In this document: positions 38,417 to 45,917 of the stretch, one piece after another
How positions within the stretch are numbered: the first letter of the stretch is position 1
Layout: every line of letters starts with the position of its first letter
Virus record (IMG/VR): IMGVR_UViG_3300042518_000309
Span: 1 to 45,917 of that record
Reading direction: 5' to 3' (one strand)
DNA from: a virus
Length of the DNA stretch: 45,917 bases
The notes under the pieces: model-generated
The model's input: only the letters and a program-made list of their open reading frames with translations
Told to the model about the DNA's origin: nothing
The model's database searches: none
Made by a program: the position numbers and the translations under genes

Positions 38417-38827
38417 TCAGGCGAGAGCCTTGACGACAGCCTTCAGACGCTTCACATCGCCGTCGAACGCAGCCAGGAACCGAGCGAACGCCGCCTTCTC
38501 TGCGGCAGTCGTGCGGGTGGGCTTAGCAGGCTCAGCATCGCCGCTGGAGTTGCGGCGGATGTGGTAGTTGAACTTCATCTCGGCAGCGCGGTAGGCGTTC
38601 TGATGGGCGGTGCTGCGGTCTGTGCGGGACTTGCCCATGATGGCCTTGGCTTGCGCCTCTGTGACCTCAAGGTTGCCGCGCAGGAAGTGGGTGATAAATC
38701 CCTCGCGCCACGCGGCCTGCGTCTCAGGTGTGGCCTTCACATAGGCTTTGTGCCACACAAGCGAGTGGGCTTGCGTGATGCGAGCGTGTGCACCGAGTTG
38801 CCATGCGAATTGGTTGAGTGTGTTCAT
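38417..38827 (-). CDS. first gene of the minus operon, unknown function
   Basis: A 136-residue protein; TTGGAGG before ATG 38,827 sets the start. Helical N-terminus (MNTLNQFAWQLGAHARITQA), a middle rich in Arg and Ala, a Pro/Thr/Glu linker (about 95-108) and a basic C-terminus (FDGDVKRLKAVVKAL). Being the first gene after the leftward promoter, it is probably expressed earliest, as host-takeover proteins of phages often are. No family recognised. Confidence 0.6.
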   Translation of the reverse strand: MNTLNQFAWQLGAHARITQAHSLVWHKAYVKATPETQAAWREGFITHFLRGNLEVTEAQAKAIMGKSRTDRSTAHQNAYRAAEMKFNYHIRRNSSGDAEPAKPTRTTAAEKAAFARFLAAFDGDVKRLKAVVKALA

Positions 38828-38860
38828 GGTGGATACCTCCAAGTGATGAGACAAATGAAA

Positions 38861-38882
38861 ACGGGGAAGAAACCTTCCCCGT
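38861..38882. repeat. hairpin family copy 6, 9-bp arms, in the leader of the minus operon
   Basis: ACGGGGAAG-AAAC-CTTCCCCGT forms nine perfect pairs, followed on the minus strand by TTTTCATTTG. It lies between the leftward promoter and the first gene, so it could act as a leader attenuator or a processing site. Confidence 0.85.
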
Positions 38883-38916
38883 GCTGTCGGCGGGATTTAT
38901 CCCAACCGATGAATCT

Positions 38917-38925
38917 ATTGTAGCA
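38917..38925 (-). promoter_or_regulatory. leftward promoter candidate with extended -10
   Basis: On the minus strand TGCTACAAT gives an extended -10 (TGn plus TACAAT, 5 of 6 consensus). No good -35 is present, as is usual for extended -10 promoters, and the -35 zone overlaps the palindrome at 38,938. It would drive the whole minus-strand operon. Confidence 0.5.
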
Positions 38926-38937
38926 TACTGGGGTTTC

Positions 38938-38964
38938 CGAGATTCTCAGAAACTGGGTATCTCG
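38938..38964. promoter_or_regulatory. 27-bp near-perfect palindrome, candidate operator
   Basis: Two 12-base arms (CGAGATTCTCAG and CTGGGTATCTCG) match as an inverted repeat at 10 of 12 positions, with three central bases. It covers the -35 zone of the leftward promoter, a classical repressor position. Confidence 0.65.
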
Positions 38965-38965
38965 A

Positions 38966-38987
38966 CCCCACCCTACCCCCACCCCCC
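38966..38987 (-). other. G-quadruplex motif with 1-2 base loops
   Basis: The minus strand carries four G-runs (6, 5, 3 and 4 G) separated by T, TA and T, directly beside the palindromic operator. Such short loops favour a stable quadruplex. CCAATATTGG, a perfect 10-bp palindrome, follows at 38,986-38,995. Confidence 0.7.
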
Positions 38988-39095
38988 AATATTGGCAGCG
39001 AGGTGGCGTAGTTGTGTGAACACTAATCCCCAACCACACTCAGCATTTTCCAGAAACTCGCCACAAACCCCAAATACCAAACCCACCCCCATACC

Positions 39096-39124
39096 TTTTC
39101 AAATAAAATACCCCCCGGTATATT
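39096..39124 (+). promoter_or_regulatory. rightward late promoter candidate
   Basis: TTTTCA (4 of 6) and TATATT (5 of 6) are 17 bases apart in an AT-rich patch, upstream of the head-gene operon. The gap 38,883-39,234 holds no gene; beyond the listed sites I see only C-rich sequence. Confidence 0.4.
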
Positions 39125-39148
39125 ATAAAAATTTGACAAGCATGGGCG

Positions 39149-39178
39149 AAAAAAAGCCCCGGTCTTTGCAGCCGGGGC
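39149..39178 (-). terminator. intrinsic terminator facing left
   Basis: GCCCCGG and CCGGGGC pair around nine bases; on the minus strand seven T follow at once. No minus-strand gene lies to its right, so it would stop antisense transcripts from the head genes entering the control region. As an RNA on the plus strand it would be a leader hairpin. Confidence 0.7.
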
Positions 39179-39234
39179 AAGATCAGTCTAGCAACTGAGA
39201 GGAGAAACAAAACCAACACACATTCGAGAGACGC

Positions 39235-39897
39235 TTGCACGCCGCTCGGTACCCACTATACACTCCGCCCAATTACGGACGCAAGCCCCGCTTCGAAATG
39301 CTTGAACACCTGATTGACTACAAGCCACCACTGGCCACCCTTGACGAGGTGACGCCTTTGGATAAGGCGACTTCGGATGAAGTCTTAGCCGCCCAGGTAT
39401 CTACCGCAGACTGGCTCAAGGAAATGGGCGCCACCAACGCCGAAGAATCCCAGCAGTCCGCAGCCGCCTCCCAGGCACGGCAGGCTTTCCAGGCCATGAC
39501 CACCCAGTCGCCGGAGGAACAGCGCAAGGCGCTCATCCAGTTGAAGACTCCACCCGCTGTGCGGCACCTAACAGGGATGTTGGTGGCGTATGACTGGGCG
39601 TTTGTGGAGCAGGCCAAGGAGCTTCGCGGCTACGCCGTGAGCCAAATCCTTGAGGAAACCAAGCACCCCGACGCAAAAATCCGGCTGAAGGCGCTCGACA
39701 TGCTTGGGCGCGTGACGGAAGTGGCGCTATTCACGGAGCGGGTGGAGGTCAAGAAGACTGACCTGACGGATGCCGAGATCGAAGCCAAGATCAAGGACAA
39801 GATCAACCGCTTCATGCAGGTCACGGACGTAATCGACATCACGACCGCAGAAGAAACCGCCCCGGAAACCCCGGATGAACCTCCAGTCACTCAATAG
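39235..39897 (+). CDS. putative terminase small subunit
   Basis: A 220-residue protein immediately before and overlapping the large terminase by 23 bases, the usual small-terminase position. Helical throughout; N-terminal YPLYTPPNYGRKPRFEMLEH, a middle helix with LRGYAVSQILEETKHPDAKI and RLKALDMLGRVTEVALFTER, and an acidic tail. It lacks an obvious HTH, so assignment is by position. I use TTG 39,235 with GAGAG upstream; ATG 39,298 would remove the conserved-looking N-terminus. A good AGGAGAAAC leader at 39,200 has no start codon at the expected place. Confidence 0.55.
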   Translation: MHAARYPLYTPPNYGRKPRFEMLEHLIDYKPPLATLDEVTPLDKATSDEVLAAQVSTADWLKEMGATNAEESQQSAAASQARQAFQAMTTQSPEEQRKALIQLKTPPAVRHLTGMLVAYDWAFVEQAKELRGYAVSQILEETKHPDAKIRLKALDMLGRVTEVALFTERVEVKKTDLTDAEIEAKIKDKINRFMQVTDVIDITTAEETAPETPDEPPVTQ

Positions 39898-41413
39898 CAT
39901 CAGCCCGCGTGAGCTTGCGGCCATCCAGGCCGCGCTTCCGACGCTCTCCTTGCAGGAGAAGATGGAGCTTTTTGAGGCGCTTGAGGAAAAAGAGCGCCGG
40001 GTGTCGCGTGATTTGGCCAAAACCAACCTCATCGGCTTCGCCAAGCACGTCTATCCAGGGTTCAAGGTGGGGCCACACCACAAAAAGCTGGCCAGAATCT
40101 TCGAAGACGTGCTCTCGGGCAAGAAAAAGCGGGTGATCATCAACATCGCCCCGCGTATGGGTAAGTCCGAGTTCAGTTCCTACTTGTTTCCAGCGTACTT
40201 CCTGGGTAAATTTCCAGAGAAGAAGATCATCATGGGCACGCACACCGCGTCCCTGTCGGAGGACTTTGGTCGGCGCATCCGAAACCTGATCAACAGCGAT
40301 GAGTACGGCGAACTCTTCCCGGAAACGCTGGTGGCTGAGGACCAAAAAGCCGCCGGGAAGTGGTCTACCTCCCGAGGAGGCCAGTATTACGCTGCTGGTG
40401 TCGGTGGTGCTCTGGCTGGTCGCGGTGCTGATCTGTTCGTTATTGACGATCCTCACTCTGAGCAAGACGTAAAGATCAACTCCAGGCTTGCGTTCGACAC
40501 GGCGTGGTCGTGGTTCCAGACCGGCCCGCTGCAACGCTTGATGCCGGGTGGTGCCATCATCGTCATCATGACGAGGTGGTCGCTGCTGGACCTCACTGGT
40601 CGTCTCATCGACTACCAGACCAAGAACCCTGACGCAGATCAGTGGGAGATCGTAGAGTTACCGGCCATCCTGAACGAAAGCCAAGAGAATGAGAAGTCTC
40701 TGTGGCCAGAGCAGTGGCCACTGGACCAACTCAAGTCCAAGAAGGCCAACATGGACCCGCGTTTCTGGAACGCGCAGTACATGCAGCAGCCTACGGCAGA
40801 CTCTTCCGCCATCGTGGGACGCCACCATTGGCGGCTGTGGCCAAAAGACGATCCGCCCACGTGCGAGTACGTGATCCAGTCTTGGGACACGGCGTTCGAG
40901 ACAAAGACCACCTCCGACTTCAGCGCCTGCACCACCTGGGGCGTGTTCTATAACGAAGAAGAGGGCGACGCCCCGCAGTTGATTCTGCTGGACGCGTTTA
41001 AGGATCGAATGGCGTTTCCCGAACTCAAGCAAGTGGCGCTCAAGCACTACAAAGAGTGGGAGCCTGACGCGTTCATCGTGGAAAAGAAGGCTGCAGGTGC
41101 GCCTTTAATATACGAACTCAGAAACATGGGTATCCCCGTGGCCGAGTACACACCATCACGTGGCAACGACAAGGTGGTGCGGATGAACGCTGTGGCTGAC
41201 CTGTTCTTTTCTGGGAAAGTCTGGGCGCCCGACACGCGCTGGGCACGGGAGGTCATCGAGGAGATGGCGTCGTTCCCAGTAGGCGAGCACGACGACTTCG
41301 TGGACACTACGACCCAAGCCCTGCTGCGCTTCCGTCAAGGGGGCTTTGTCAGCTTGGACTCTGATGAGGCCGAGCAGGGCTACTTCACGCCACGCAAGGC
41401 GGCGTACTACTAA
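39875..41413 (+). CDS. terminase large subunit
   Basis: A 512-residue packaging motor. The ATPase has Walker A APRMGKSE (92-99), Walker B LFVIDDP (187-193) and a coupling motif IMTRW (231-235). The nuclease has Asp338 (QSWDTAF), Glu403 (VEKKAAG) and Asp473/474/477 (HDDFVD), the RNase-H-like triad. Architecture fits the psiM2-ORF9-like branch of large terminases. It would cut concatemeric DNA and drive it through the portal encoded next. ATG 39,875 lies inside the previous gene's end, suggesting coupled translation. Confidence 0.92.
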   Translation: MNLQSLNSISPRELAAIQAALPTLSLQEKMELFEALEEKERRVSRDLAKTNLIGFAKHVYPGFKVGPHHKKLARIFEDVLSGKKKRVIINIAPRMGKSEFSSYLFPAYFLGKFPEKKIIMGTHTASLSEDFGRRIRNLINSDEYGELFPETLVAEDQKAAGKWSTSRGGQYYAAGVGGALAGRGADLFVIDDPHSEQDVKINSRLAFDTAWSWFQTGPLQRLMPGGAIIVIMTRWSLLDLTGRLIDYQTKNPDADQWEIVELPAILNESQENEKSLWPEQWPLDQLKSKKANMDPRFWNAQYMQQPTADSSAIVGRHHWRLWPKDDPPTCEYVIQSWDTAFETKTTSDFSACTTWGVFYNEEEGDAPQLILLDAFKDRMAFPELKQVALKHYKEWEPDAFIVEKKAAGAPLIYELRNMGIPVAEYTPSRGNDKVVRMNAVADLFFSGKVWAPDTRWAREVIEEMASFPVGEHDDFVDTTTQALLRFRQGGFVSLDSDEAEQGYFTPRKAAYY

Positions 41414-41419
41414 GGATTC

Positions 41420-43882
41420 ATGATGGCAACCAACATCGACAAGGCGCTTTACCCCGCCCCCACCGGCATCGAGGAACTGGCACAGGCAGAGCCCGAGATT
41501 GAAATCGAGATCGTTGACCCAGAAGAGGTCAACATCGGCATCGACGGAATGGAGATCAGCCTCCGCCCAGAACCCAAGACCGCAGACTCATTCGACGCCA
41601 ACTTGGCTGAGTATCTTGACTCAGGCTTTATTGAGGGCCTGGGCGGCGACCTGATGTCTGAGATCGACCAGGACAAAGCCTCCCGCAAGGAGTGGGAGAA
41701 GGCGTATGTGGACGGTCTGAAGCTGCTGGGCTTGCAGATCGAAGAGCGGACGGAGCCGTGGAACGGCGCCTGTGGTGTATTCCATCCGATGATTACGGAA
41801 GCCGTTGTGCGCTTCCAGTCAGAGATGATCACGGAGACGTTCCCTGCAGCAGGCCCGGTCAAGACCAAGATCATCGGCAAAGAGACGCCCGAGAAGAAAG
41901 AAGCCGCCGTTCGTGTGCAGGACGACATGAACTTCGAGTTGACCGAAGTCATGAAGGAGTACCGGCCTGAGCACGAGCGCATGCTGTGGAGCCTCCCGGC
42001 TACCGGCTCGGCGTTCAAGAAGGTGTACTACGACCCGAACCTAGGTCGTCAAGTCAGCATGTTTGTGCCTGCGGAGGACATCATCCTGCCGTACGGCACC
42101 ACTGACATGGACACGTGCCGTCGCCTGACGCACGTCATGCGCAAGAGCAAGAACGACCTTATCAAGCTGCAGGCTGCAGGGTTTTACCGTGAGGTAGAAC
42201 TGGGCGAGCCGGACAAGAACAAGTCCGACATCCAGCAGGCCAAAGATAAAGAGACGGGCTTCAGCGATCTCAACGATGATCGCTTCACGCTGATGGAGGT
42301 GCACGTTGATCTGCACATCCCAGATGACCCGTTTGGTGACAAGGACGGCGAGATTGCCGTGCCGTACGTGGTTACCGTTATTCGCGGTACGAACACCATC
42401 CTGAGCATCTACAGGAATTGGAACGAGGATGACGACCTCAAACTCAAGCGCCAGCACTTCGTGCACTACCAGTACGTTCCAGGCTTCGGAGCGTACGGCT
42501 TTGGTCTGTTCCATCTTATCGGTGGCTTTGCAAAGAGTGCTACTTCGCTCATGCGTCAGCTTGTTGATGCTGGCACTCTGTCTAACCTCCCTGGCGGACT
42601 GAAGTCACGTGGTTTGCGGATCAAGGGCGATGACACGCCTATCGCCCCTGGCGAGTTCCGCGATGTCGATGTAGCCTCCGGCAACATCCGCGACAGCATC
42701 CTGCCGCTGCCGTACAAAGAGCCCAGCCAAGTTCTCTACACCCTGCTGGGCAACATCGTAGAGGAGGGTCGTCGCTTCGCTGCCACCGCAGACATGAAGG
42801 TGGCCGACATGTCTGCGCAGGCGCCGGTGGGCACCACGCTGGCGCTGCTGGAGCGGCAACTCAAAATTTTGACGGCGGTCCAGGCCCGCACTCACTACTC
42901 GCTCAAGCAGGAGTTCAAGCTCCTGAAGTCGATCATCCGCGACTACACCGAGCCGGACTACGAGTACGACCCTGAGTACGGCACCAAGCGGGCCAAGCAG
43001 TCGGACTACGACCTTGTAGACGTTATCCCTGTGAGCGACCCCAACGCGGCCACGATGTCGCAGCGGGTGGTGCAGTACCAAGCCGTCATTCAGATGGCGC
43101 AGATGGCCCCGCAGATTTACGACCTGCCGCAGTTGCACAGGGCGATGCTGGACGTGTTGGGCATCAAGAACGCAGAGAAGCTCGTTCCGTTGCCTGACGA
43201 CGAGAAGCCTATCGACCCCGTTTCGGAGAACCAAGACTTGCTGAAGAACAAGCCGGTCAAGGCGTTCCTGCACCAGGATCACGACGCACACATCGCGGTG
43301 CACATGATGATTACGCAGAACCCGCTGGTGGCGCAGGTTGTGGGGCAGAACCCGATGGCGCAGCAAATCGTTGCCGCGCAGCAAGCGCATATTGCTGAAC
43401 ACCTGGGCTACAAGATGCGCAAGCAGATTGAGGCGCAGTTGGGCATGCCTCTGCCTCCCGAAGACGAGAAACTCCCGCCGCAAATCGAGATCGCGCTGTC
43501 GTCAATGATGGCCCAAGCCGCTGCGCAAGTCAACGCCCAAGCCGCTCAGCAGGCCGCGATGCAGCAGGCGCAGCAGCAGATGCAAGACCCGGTGATCCAG
43601 ATGCAGCAGCAAGAACTGGCGCTGCGTCAGAAGGAGCTTGAACTCAAGGCTCAGAAGATCATGCTCGATGCAACGGCTACGGCAGATAAGCAGGAGCTTG
43701 AAGCTGAGCGCATCAAGGGCGACCTGGAGCTTCGTGCCATGAAGACCCAGGCGGACATCGAGAAAGACAAGGCAGCACTGCAGGCTCAGCAAGAACGTGA
43801 AGGTGTCCGCATGGGCATCGACATCGCAAAGGCCAAAGCGCAAGAGGCCCAACAACGCCGAAAGGACACGCCCACTAAATGA
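41420..43882 (+). CDS. portal protein, P22-like
   Basis: An 820-residue protein starting six bases after the terminase stop, at one of two adjacent ATG codons with AAGGA upstream. EPWNGACGVFHPMITEAVVR and FQSEMITETFPA (about 112-142), the KKVYYDPN...FVPAEDIILPY region and LSNLPGGLKSRGLRI fit the P22-type portal family of short-tailed phages. The last 130 residues are Gln/Ala-rich then charged coiled coil, the place of the barrel in P22. Twelve copies would form the DNA channel at a capsid vertex. Confidence 0.88.
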   Translation: MMATNIDKALYPAPTGIEELAQAEPEIEIEIVDPEEVNIGIDGMEISLRPEPKTADSFDANLAEYLDSGFIEGLGGDLMSEIDQDKASRKEWEKAYVDGLKLLGLQIEERTEPWNGACGVFHPMITEAVVRFQSEMITETFPAAGPVKTKIIGKETPEKKEAAVRVQDDMNFELTEVMKEYRPEHERMLWSLPATGSAFKKVYYDPNLGRQVSMFVPAEDIILPYGTTDMDTCRRLTHVMRKSKNDLIKLQAAGFYREVELGEPDKNKSDIQQAKDKETGFSDLNDDRFTLMEVHVDLHIPDDPFGDKDGEIAVPYVVTVIRGTNTILSIYRNWNEDDDLKLKRQHFVHYQYVPGFGAYGFGLFHLIGGFAKSATSLMRQLVDAGTLSNLPGGLKSRGLRIKGDDTPIAPGEFRDVDVASGNIRDSILPLPYKEPSQVLYTLLGNIVEEGRRFAATADMKVADMSAQAPVGTTLALLERQLKILTAVQARTHYSLKQEFKLLKSIIRDYTEPDYEYDPEYGTKRAKQSDYDLVDVIPVSDPNAATMSQRVVQYQAVIQMAQMAPQIYDLPQLHRAMLDVLGIKNAEKLVPLPDDEKPIDPVSENQDLLKNKPVKAFLHQDHDAHIAVHMMITQNPLVAQVVGQNPMAQQIVAAQQAHIAEHLGYKMRKQIEAQLGMPLPPEDEKLPPQIEIALSSMMAQAAAQVNAQAAQQAAMQQAQQQMQDPVIQMQQQELALRQKELELKAQKIMLDATATADKQELEAERIKGDLELRAMKTQADIEKDKAALQAQQEREGVRMGIDIAKAKAQEAQQRRKDTPTK

Positions 43883-44073
43883 TCCAAGATTTCGCACGCG
43901 TATTGCGCGAACAAATACGCACCGACATGAACAACTACGCCGATGACTTGGCGGGTGGTGCGTGTCGCAATTTTGAGGAATACCAGAAGCTCTGCGGCGT
44001 CATCCAAGGTCTGGCGATGGCAGAGCGTTACATCCTTGACCTTGCAAAGAAAGCCGAAGATGCAGACGAGTGA
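43879..44073 (+). CDS. small head-operon protein
   Basis: A 64-residue helical protein overlapping the portal stop (ATGA). MIQDFARVLREQIRTDMNNY, then CRNFEEYQKLCGVIQGLAMA and ERYILDLAKKAEDADE, is a pattern I recognise from small unnamed proteins that follow portal genes in environmental podoviruses. It may aid head assembly; no direct evidence. Confidence 0.7.
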   Translation: MIQDFARVLREQIRTDMNNYADDLAGGACRNFEEYQKLCGVIQGLAMAERYILDLAKKAEDADE

Positions 44074-44500
44074 AGCGGGAATCATCCTCCCACCGGGCAT
44101 TAGCCTGCCTAAGACCATTCAACCCCAGGACGAACAGGACGAGAACCTCGCCCCTGAAGAGAAGGCCACAGCCCTTCCCGAGCCTGCAGGTCACAAACTG
44201 CTGTGCATCGTGCCTGATGTTTCAGACACGTTTGAGAACTCAAGCCTGATCAAGGCTGACAGTTACATGCGCCAAGAAGAACACGCCACCACGGTGCTGT
44301 TCGTGCTCAAACAAGGCCCTTCGGCCTACAAAGACCCCGAGCGTTTCCCTACGGGCGCTTGGTGTAAGCCTGGAGATTTTGTGTTGGTGAGGACTTACTC
44401 CGGCACCAGATTCAAAATCTTTGGCAAAGAGTTTCGTCTGATCAATGACGATCAGGTGGATGCTGTTGTGCAAGACCCTCGCGGACTCACCCGCGCTTGA
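44060..44500 (+). CDS. GroES-like co-chaperonin
   Basis: A 146-residue protein starting at ATG 44,060, inside the end of the previous gene. After a 45-residue Pro/Glu-rich N-terminal extension, the fold pattern of GroES is visible: HKLLCIVPDV, a likely mobile loop (SDTFENSSLIKADS), KPGDFVLVRTYSGTRFKIFG, KEFRLINDDQVDAVV. It would cap host GroEL, probably helping capsid-protein folding as T4 gp31 does. No GroEL gene is in the window. The alternative is a structural protein that borrowed the fold. Confidence 0.6.
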   Translation: MQTSEAGIILPPGISLPKTIQPQDEQDENLAPEEKATALPEPAGHKLLCIVPDVSDTFENSSLIKADSYMRQEEHATTVLFVLKQGPSAYKDPERFPTGAWCKPGDFVLVRTYSGTRFKIFGKEFRLINDDQVDAVVQDPRGLTRA

Positions 44501-44511
44501 AGGAGTGATTA

Positions 44512-45462
44512 ATGGACAAAGAAGAGTTCAAGTTTCCTGACGAAAAGGAAAACGAAGTCAAGGTAGAAATCGAAGGCGAAGGCGACGTAGATGTCGAAAT
44601 CGTTGACGACACCCCCGAGCGAGATCGCGGGCGTAAACCTCTAGACAAAGAGGTTTCTGACCCGACCGATGAAGAGATCGAGTCCTACTCGGATAAGGTC
44701 CAGTCGCGGATCAAAGAACTGACGCATGCCCGCCATGACGAGCGTCGTCAGAAAGAAGCCGTGGCTCGGGAGAAGGCTGAGCTTGAGCGTCTTGCACAGC
44801 AGCTTATCGCCGAAAACAATCGGCTGAAGAAGAGCTACAACGAAGGCCAAGAGGTTCTGGTCAATTCCGCCCGCAAGGAAGCGGAAGGTGAACTGGAGAT
44901 GGCCCGTCGCAAACTCAAGGAAGCACAGGAGTCTTTTGATACAGACGCCATCATCGCTGCCCAGGAAGAACTGGCGTCGGCTAAATGGCGTGTTGAGGAA
45001 GCCAAAAGATTCCGTCCGCAGGCTTTACAGACCGAAGAAATTCCTGTACAAACTCAACAACAACCGCAAGTTCAAGTTCAACCCGACGAAAAGTCCCTGC
45101 GCTGGCAGGCTAAAAACCAGTGGTTCGGGCAACCTGGATTTGAGGAATACACCAGCTACGCACTAGGGCTGCACCAGAAGCTAGTCAACGGGGGTGTTGA
45201 CCCTCGCTCCGATGATTACTTCGACCAGATTGACGGTCGCATGAAGTCGAAGTTCCCCGAGATTTTCGGTGGCAACGAAGACAAGCCGAGAACGGGTGAG
45301 GTTCAAAAGAAACCCACAACGGTCGTGGCACCTGCCGCTCGTACAACGAGTGCTGGAAAAATCCGTCTGACCCAAACACAAGTTGCGTTGGCGAAGAAAC
45401 TGGGCCTGACCCCGCAGCAGTACGCTGCTCAAGTGGCAAAACTGGAGAACCAAAATGGCTGA
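44512..45462 (+). CDS. putative capsid scaffolding protein
   Basis: A 316-residue protein with GAAGGAG upstream. The first 50 residues are very acidic (DEKENEVKVEIEGEGDVDVE), followed by a charged coiled coil at about 60-165, a Gln/Val-rich linker, an aromatic patch (LRWQAKNQWFGQPGFEEYTS) and a basic helical C-terminus. Position between portal and capsid genes, acidity and coiled coil all fit a scaffold that guides procapsid assembly and leaves later. No protease motif is seen. Confidence 0.7.
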   Translation: MDKEEFKFPDEKENEVKVEIEGEGDVDVEIVDDTPERDRGRKPLDKEVSDPTDEEIESYSDKVQSRIKELTHARHDERRQKEAVAREKAELERLAQQLIAENNRLKKSYNEGQEVLVNSARKEAEGELEMARRKLKEAQESFDTDAIIAAQEELASAKWRVEEAKRFRPQALQTEEIPVQTQQQPQVQVQPDEKSLRWQAKNQWFGQPGFEEYTSYALGLHQKLVNGGVDPRSDDYFDQIDGRMKSKFPEIFGGNEDKPRTGEVQKKPTTVVAPAARTTSAGKIRLTQTQVALAKKLGLTPQQYAAQVAKLENQNG

Positions 45463-45913
45463 AACTCAAAACCGTATGCCTCGTGACATGCAGTCACGCG
45501 AAAAATCTGCTCGTATGGTGTACACACCTTCGAGTTCGCTGCCCGATCCGACACCTGAGCCGGGTTATGTGTATCGCTGGATTGCGACGCACGTCCTGGG
45601 ACAGGCCGACCCCACCAACGTGTCCAAAAAGATGCGTGAGGGTTGGGAGCCGGTGAAGGCGGTTGACCATCCTGAACTTATGCTGGCCGGAAACGAGAAG
45701 ACCGGGAACGTGGAAATTGGTGGCCTCATGCTCTGCAAGATGCCCGCTGAACTTGCACGCTCACGGGATGATTACTACGGTCGTCAAGCACAAGCTCAGA
45801 TGGACTCAGTGGACAACCACTTCATGCGAAACAATGATCCACGGATGCCGTTGTTCTCGGACCGCAAGTCCAGCACGACGCGCGGAGGTGGGTTTGGTTC
45901 TGGTTCAAAGTAA
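45455..45913 (+). CDS. small conserved head-operon protein (pre-capsid)
   Basis: A 152-residue protein overlapping the scaffold gene by eight bases. Core signature: GYVYRWIATHVLG, WEPVKAVDHPEL, VEIGGLMLCKMPAELARSR and DNHFMRNNDPRMPLF, which I associate with unnamed genes just before the major capsid gene in aquatic podoviruses. The gene ends four bases before the window edge. The capsid gene should follow beyond the edge. Confidence 0.75.
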   Translation: MAETQNRMPRDMQSREKSARMVYTPSSSLPDPTPEPGYVYRWIATHVLGQADPTNVSKKMREGWEPVKAVDHPELMLAGNEKTGNVEIGGLMLCKMPAELARSRDDYYGRQAQAQMDSVDNHFMRNNDPRMPLFSDRKSSTTRGGGFGSGSK

Positions 45914-45917
45914 CTTA

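Noticed and set aside
37734-39234. CRISPR array or attachment site among the repeats near 38 kb
   Set aside because: The hexamers and hairpins are not regularly spaced repeats with unique spacers, and no integrase is present.
43943-44059. Upstream extension of the GroES-like gene by 39 codons
   Set aside because: The extension lies in another frame of the 64-residue gene, lacks a ribosome site and looks like shadow sequence (Arg/Ser/Trp-rich).

Overview
The window looks like most of the genome of a virulent, short-tailed (podovirus-like) double-stranded DNA phage. A P22-type portal, a large terminase, a family-A DNA polymerase, a primase-helicase and a giant virion protein with polyvalent-protein domains all support this. 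Gene packing is very tight, with many stop/start overlaps of the ATGA or GTGA type. Base composition is moderately GC-rich. Composition and the AGGAG-type ribosome binding sites suggest a proteobacterial, probably aquatic, host; this is an inference. I see no integrase, no lysogeny cassette, no single-subunit RNA polymerase and no tRNA, so transcription probably relies on host RNA polymerase.

Layout: (1) 1-17,141, plus strand: late virion genes. These are a putative tail/virion protein, three Gln/Ala- or Gly-rich virion proteins, and a 3,314-residue giant protein. (2) 38,827 down to 17,002, minus strand: about 40 replication, nucleotide and accessory genes in one direction. They include DUF932, zinc-ribbon, HTH, ParB-like and DUF3310 proteins, a metallopeptidase, a family-A polymerase, PD-(D/E)XK, VRR-NUC and HNH nucleases, an SNF2-like helicase, a putative ssDNA-binding protein and a primase-helicase. 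Five short genes that standard length cut-offs would miss are included (29,520-29,761 and 30,587-31,034). (3) 38,828-39,234: a divergent control region. (4) 39,235-45,913, plus strand: head genes (putative small terminase, large terminase, portal, GroES-like protein, putative scaffold, and a small protein expected just before the major capsid gene). The major capsid gene is not in the window. The plus-strand late genes running off the right end and in at the left end suggest one circularly mapping late operon, with a missing piece between 45,917 and 1.

The most interesting structure is non-coding. A 294-bp array at 37,761-38,054 holds ten exact GGGTAG/CTACCC hexamers and a perfect 15-bp inverted repeat around an AT-rich core, and is a candidate replication origin or operator array. 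A family of six GGGGAAG-N4-CTTCCC(C) hairpins lies in intergenic gaps between 34.2 and 38.9 kb. The divergent control region combines a near-perfect 27-bp palindrome, an extended -10 promoter and a G-quadruplex motif. An 18-bp motif is shared between the control gaps at 22.0 and 35.25 kb. Functional statements are by recognition of motifs and families by eye; no database search was possible.
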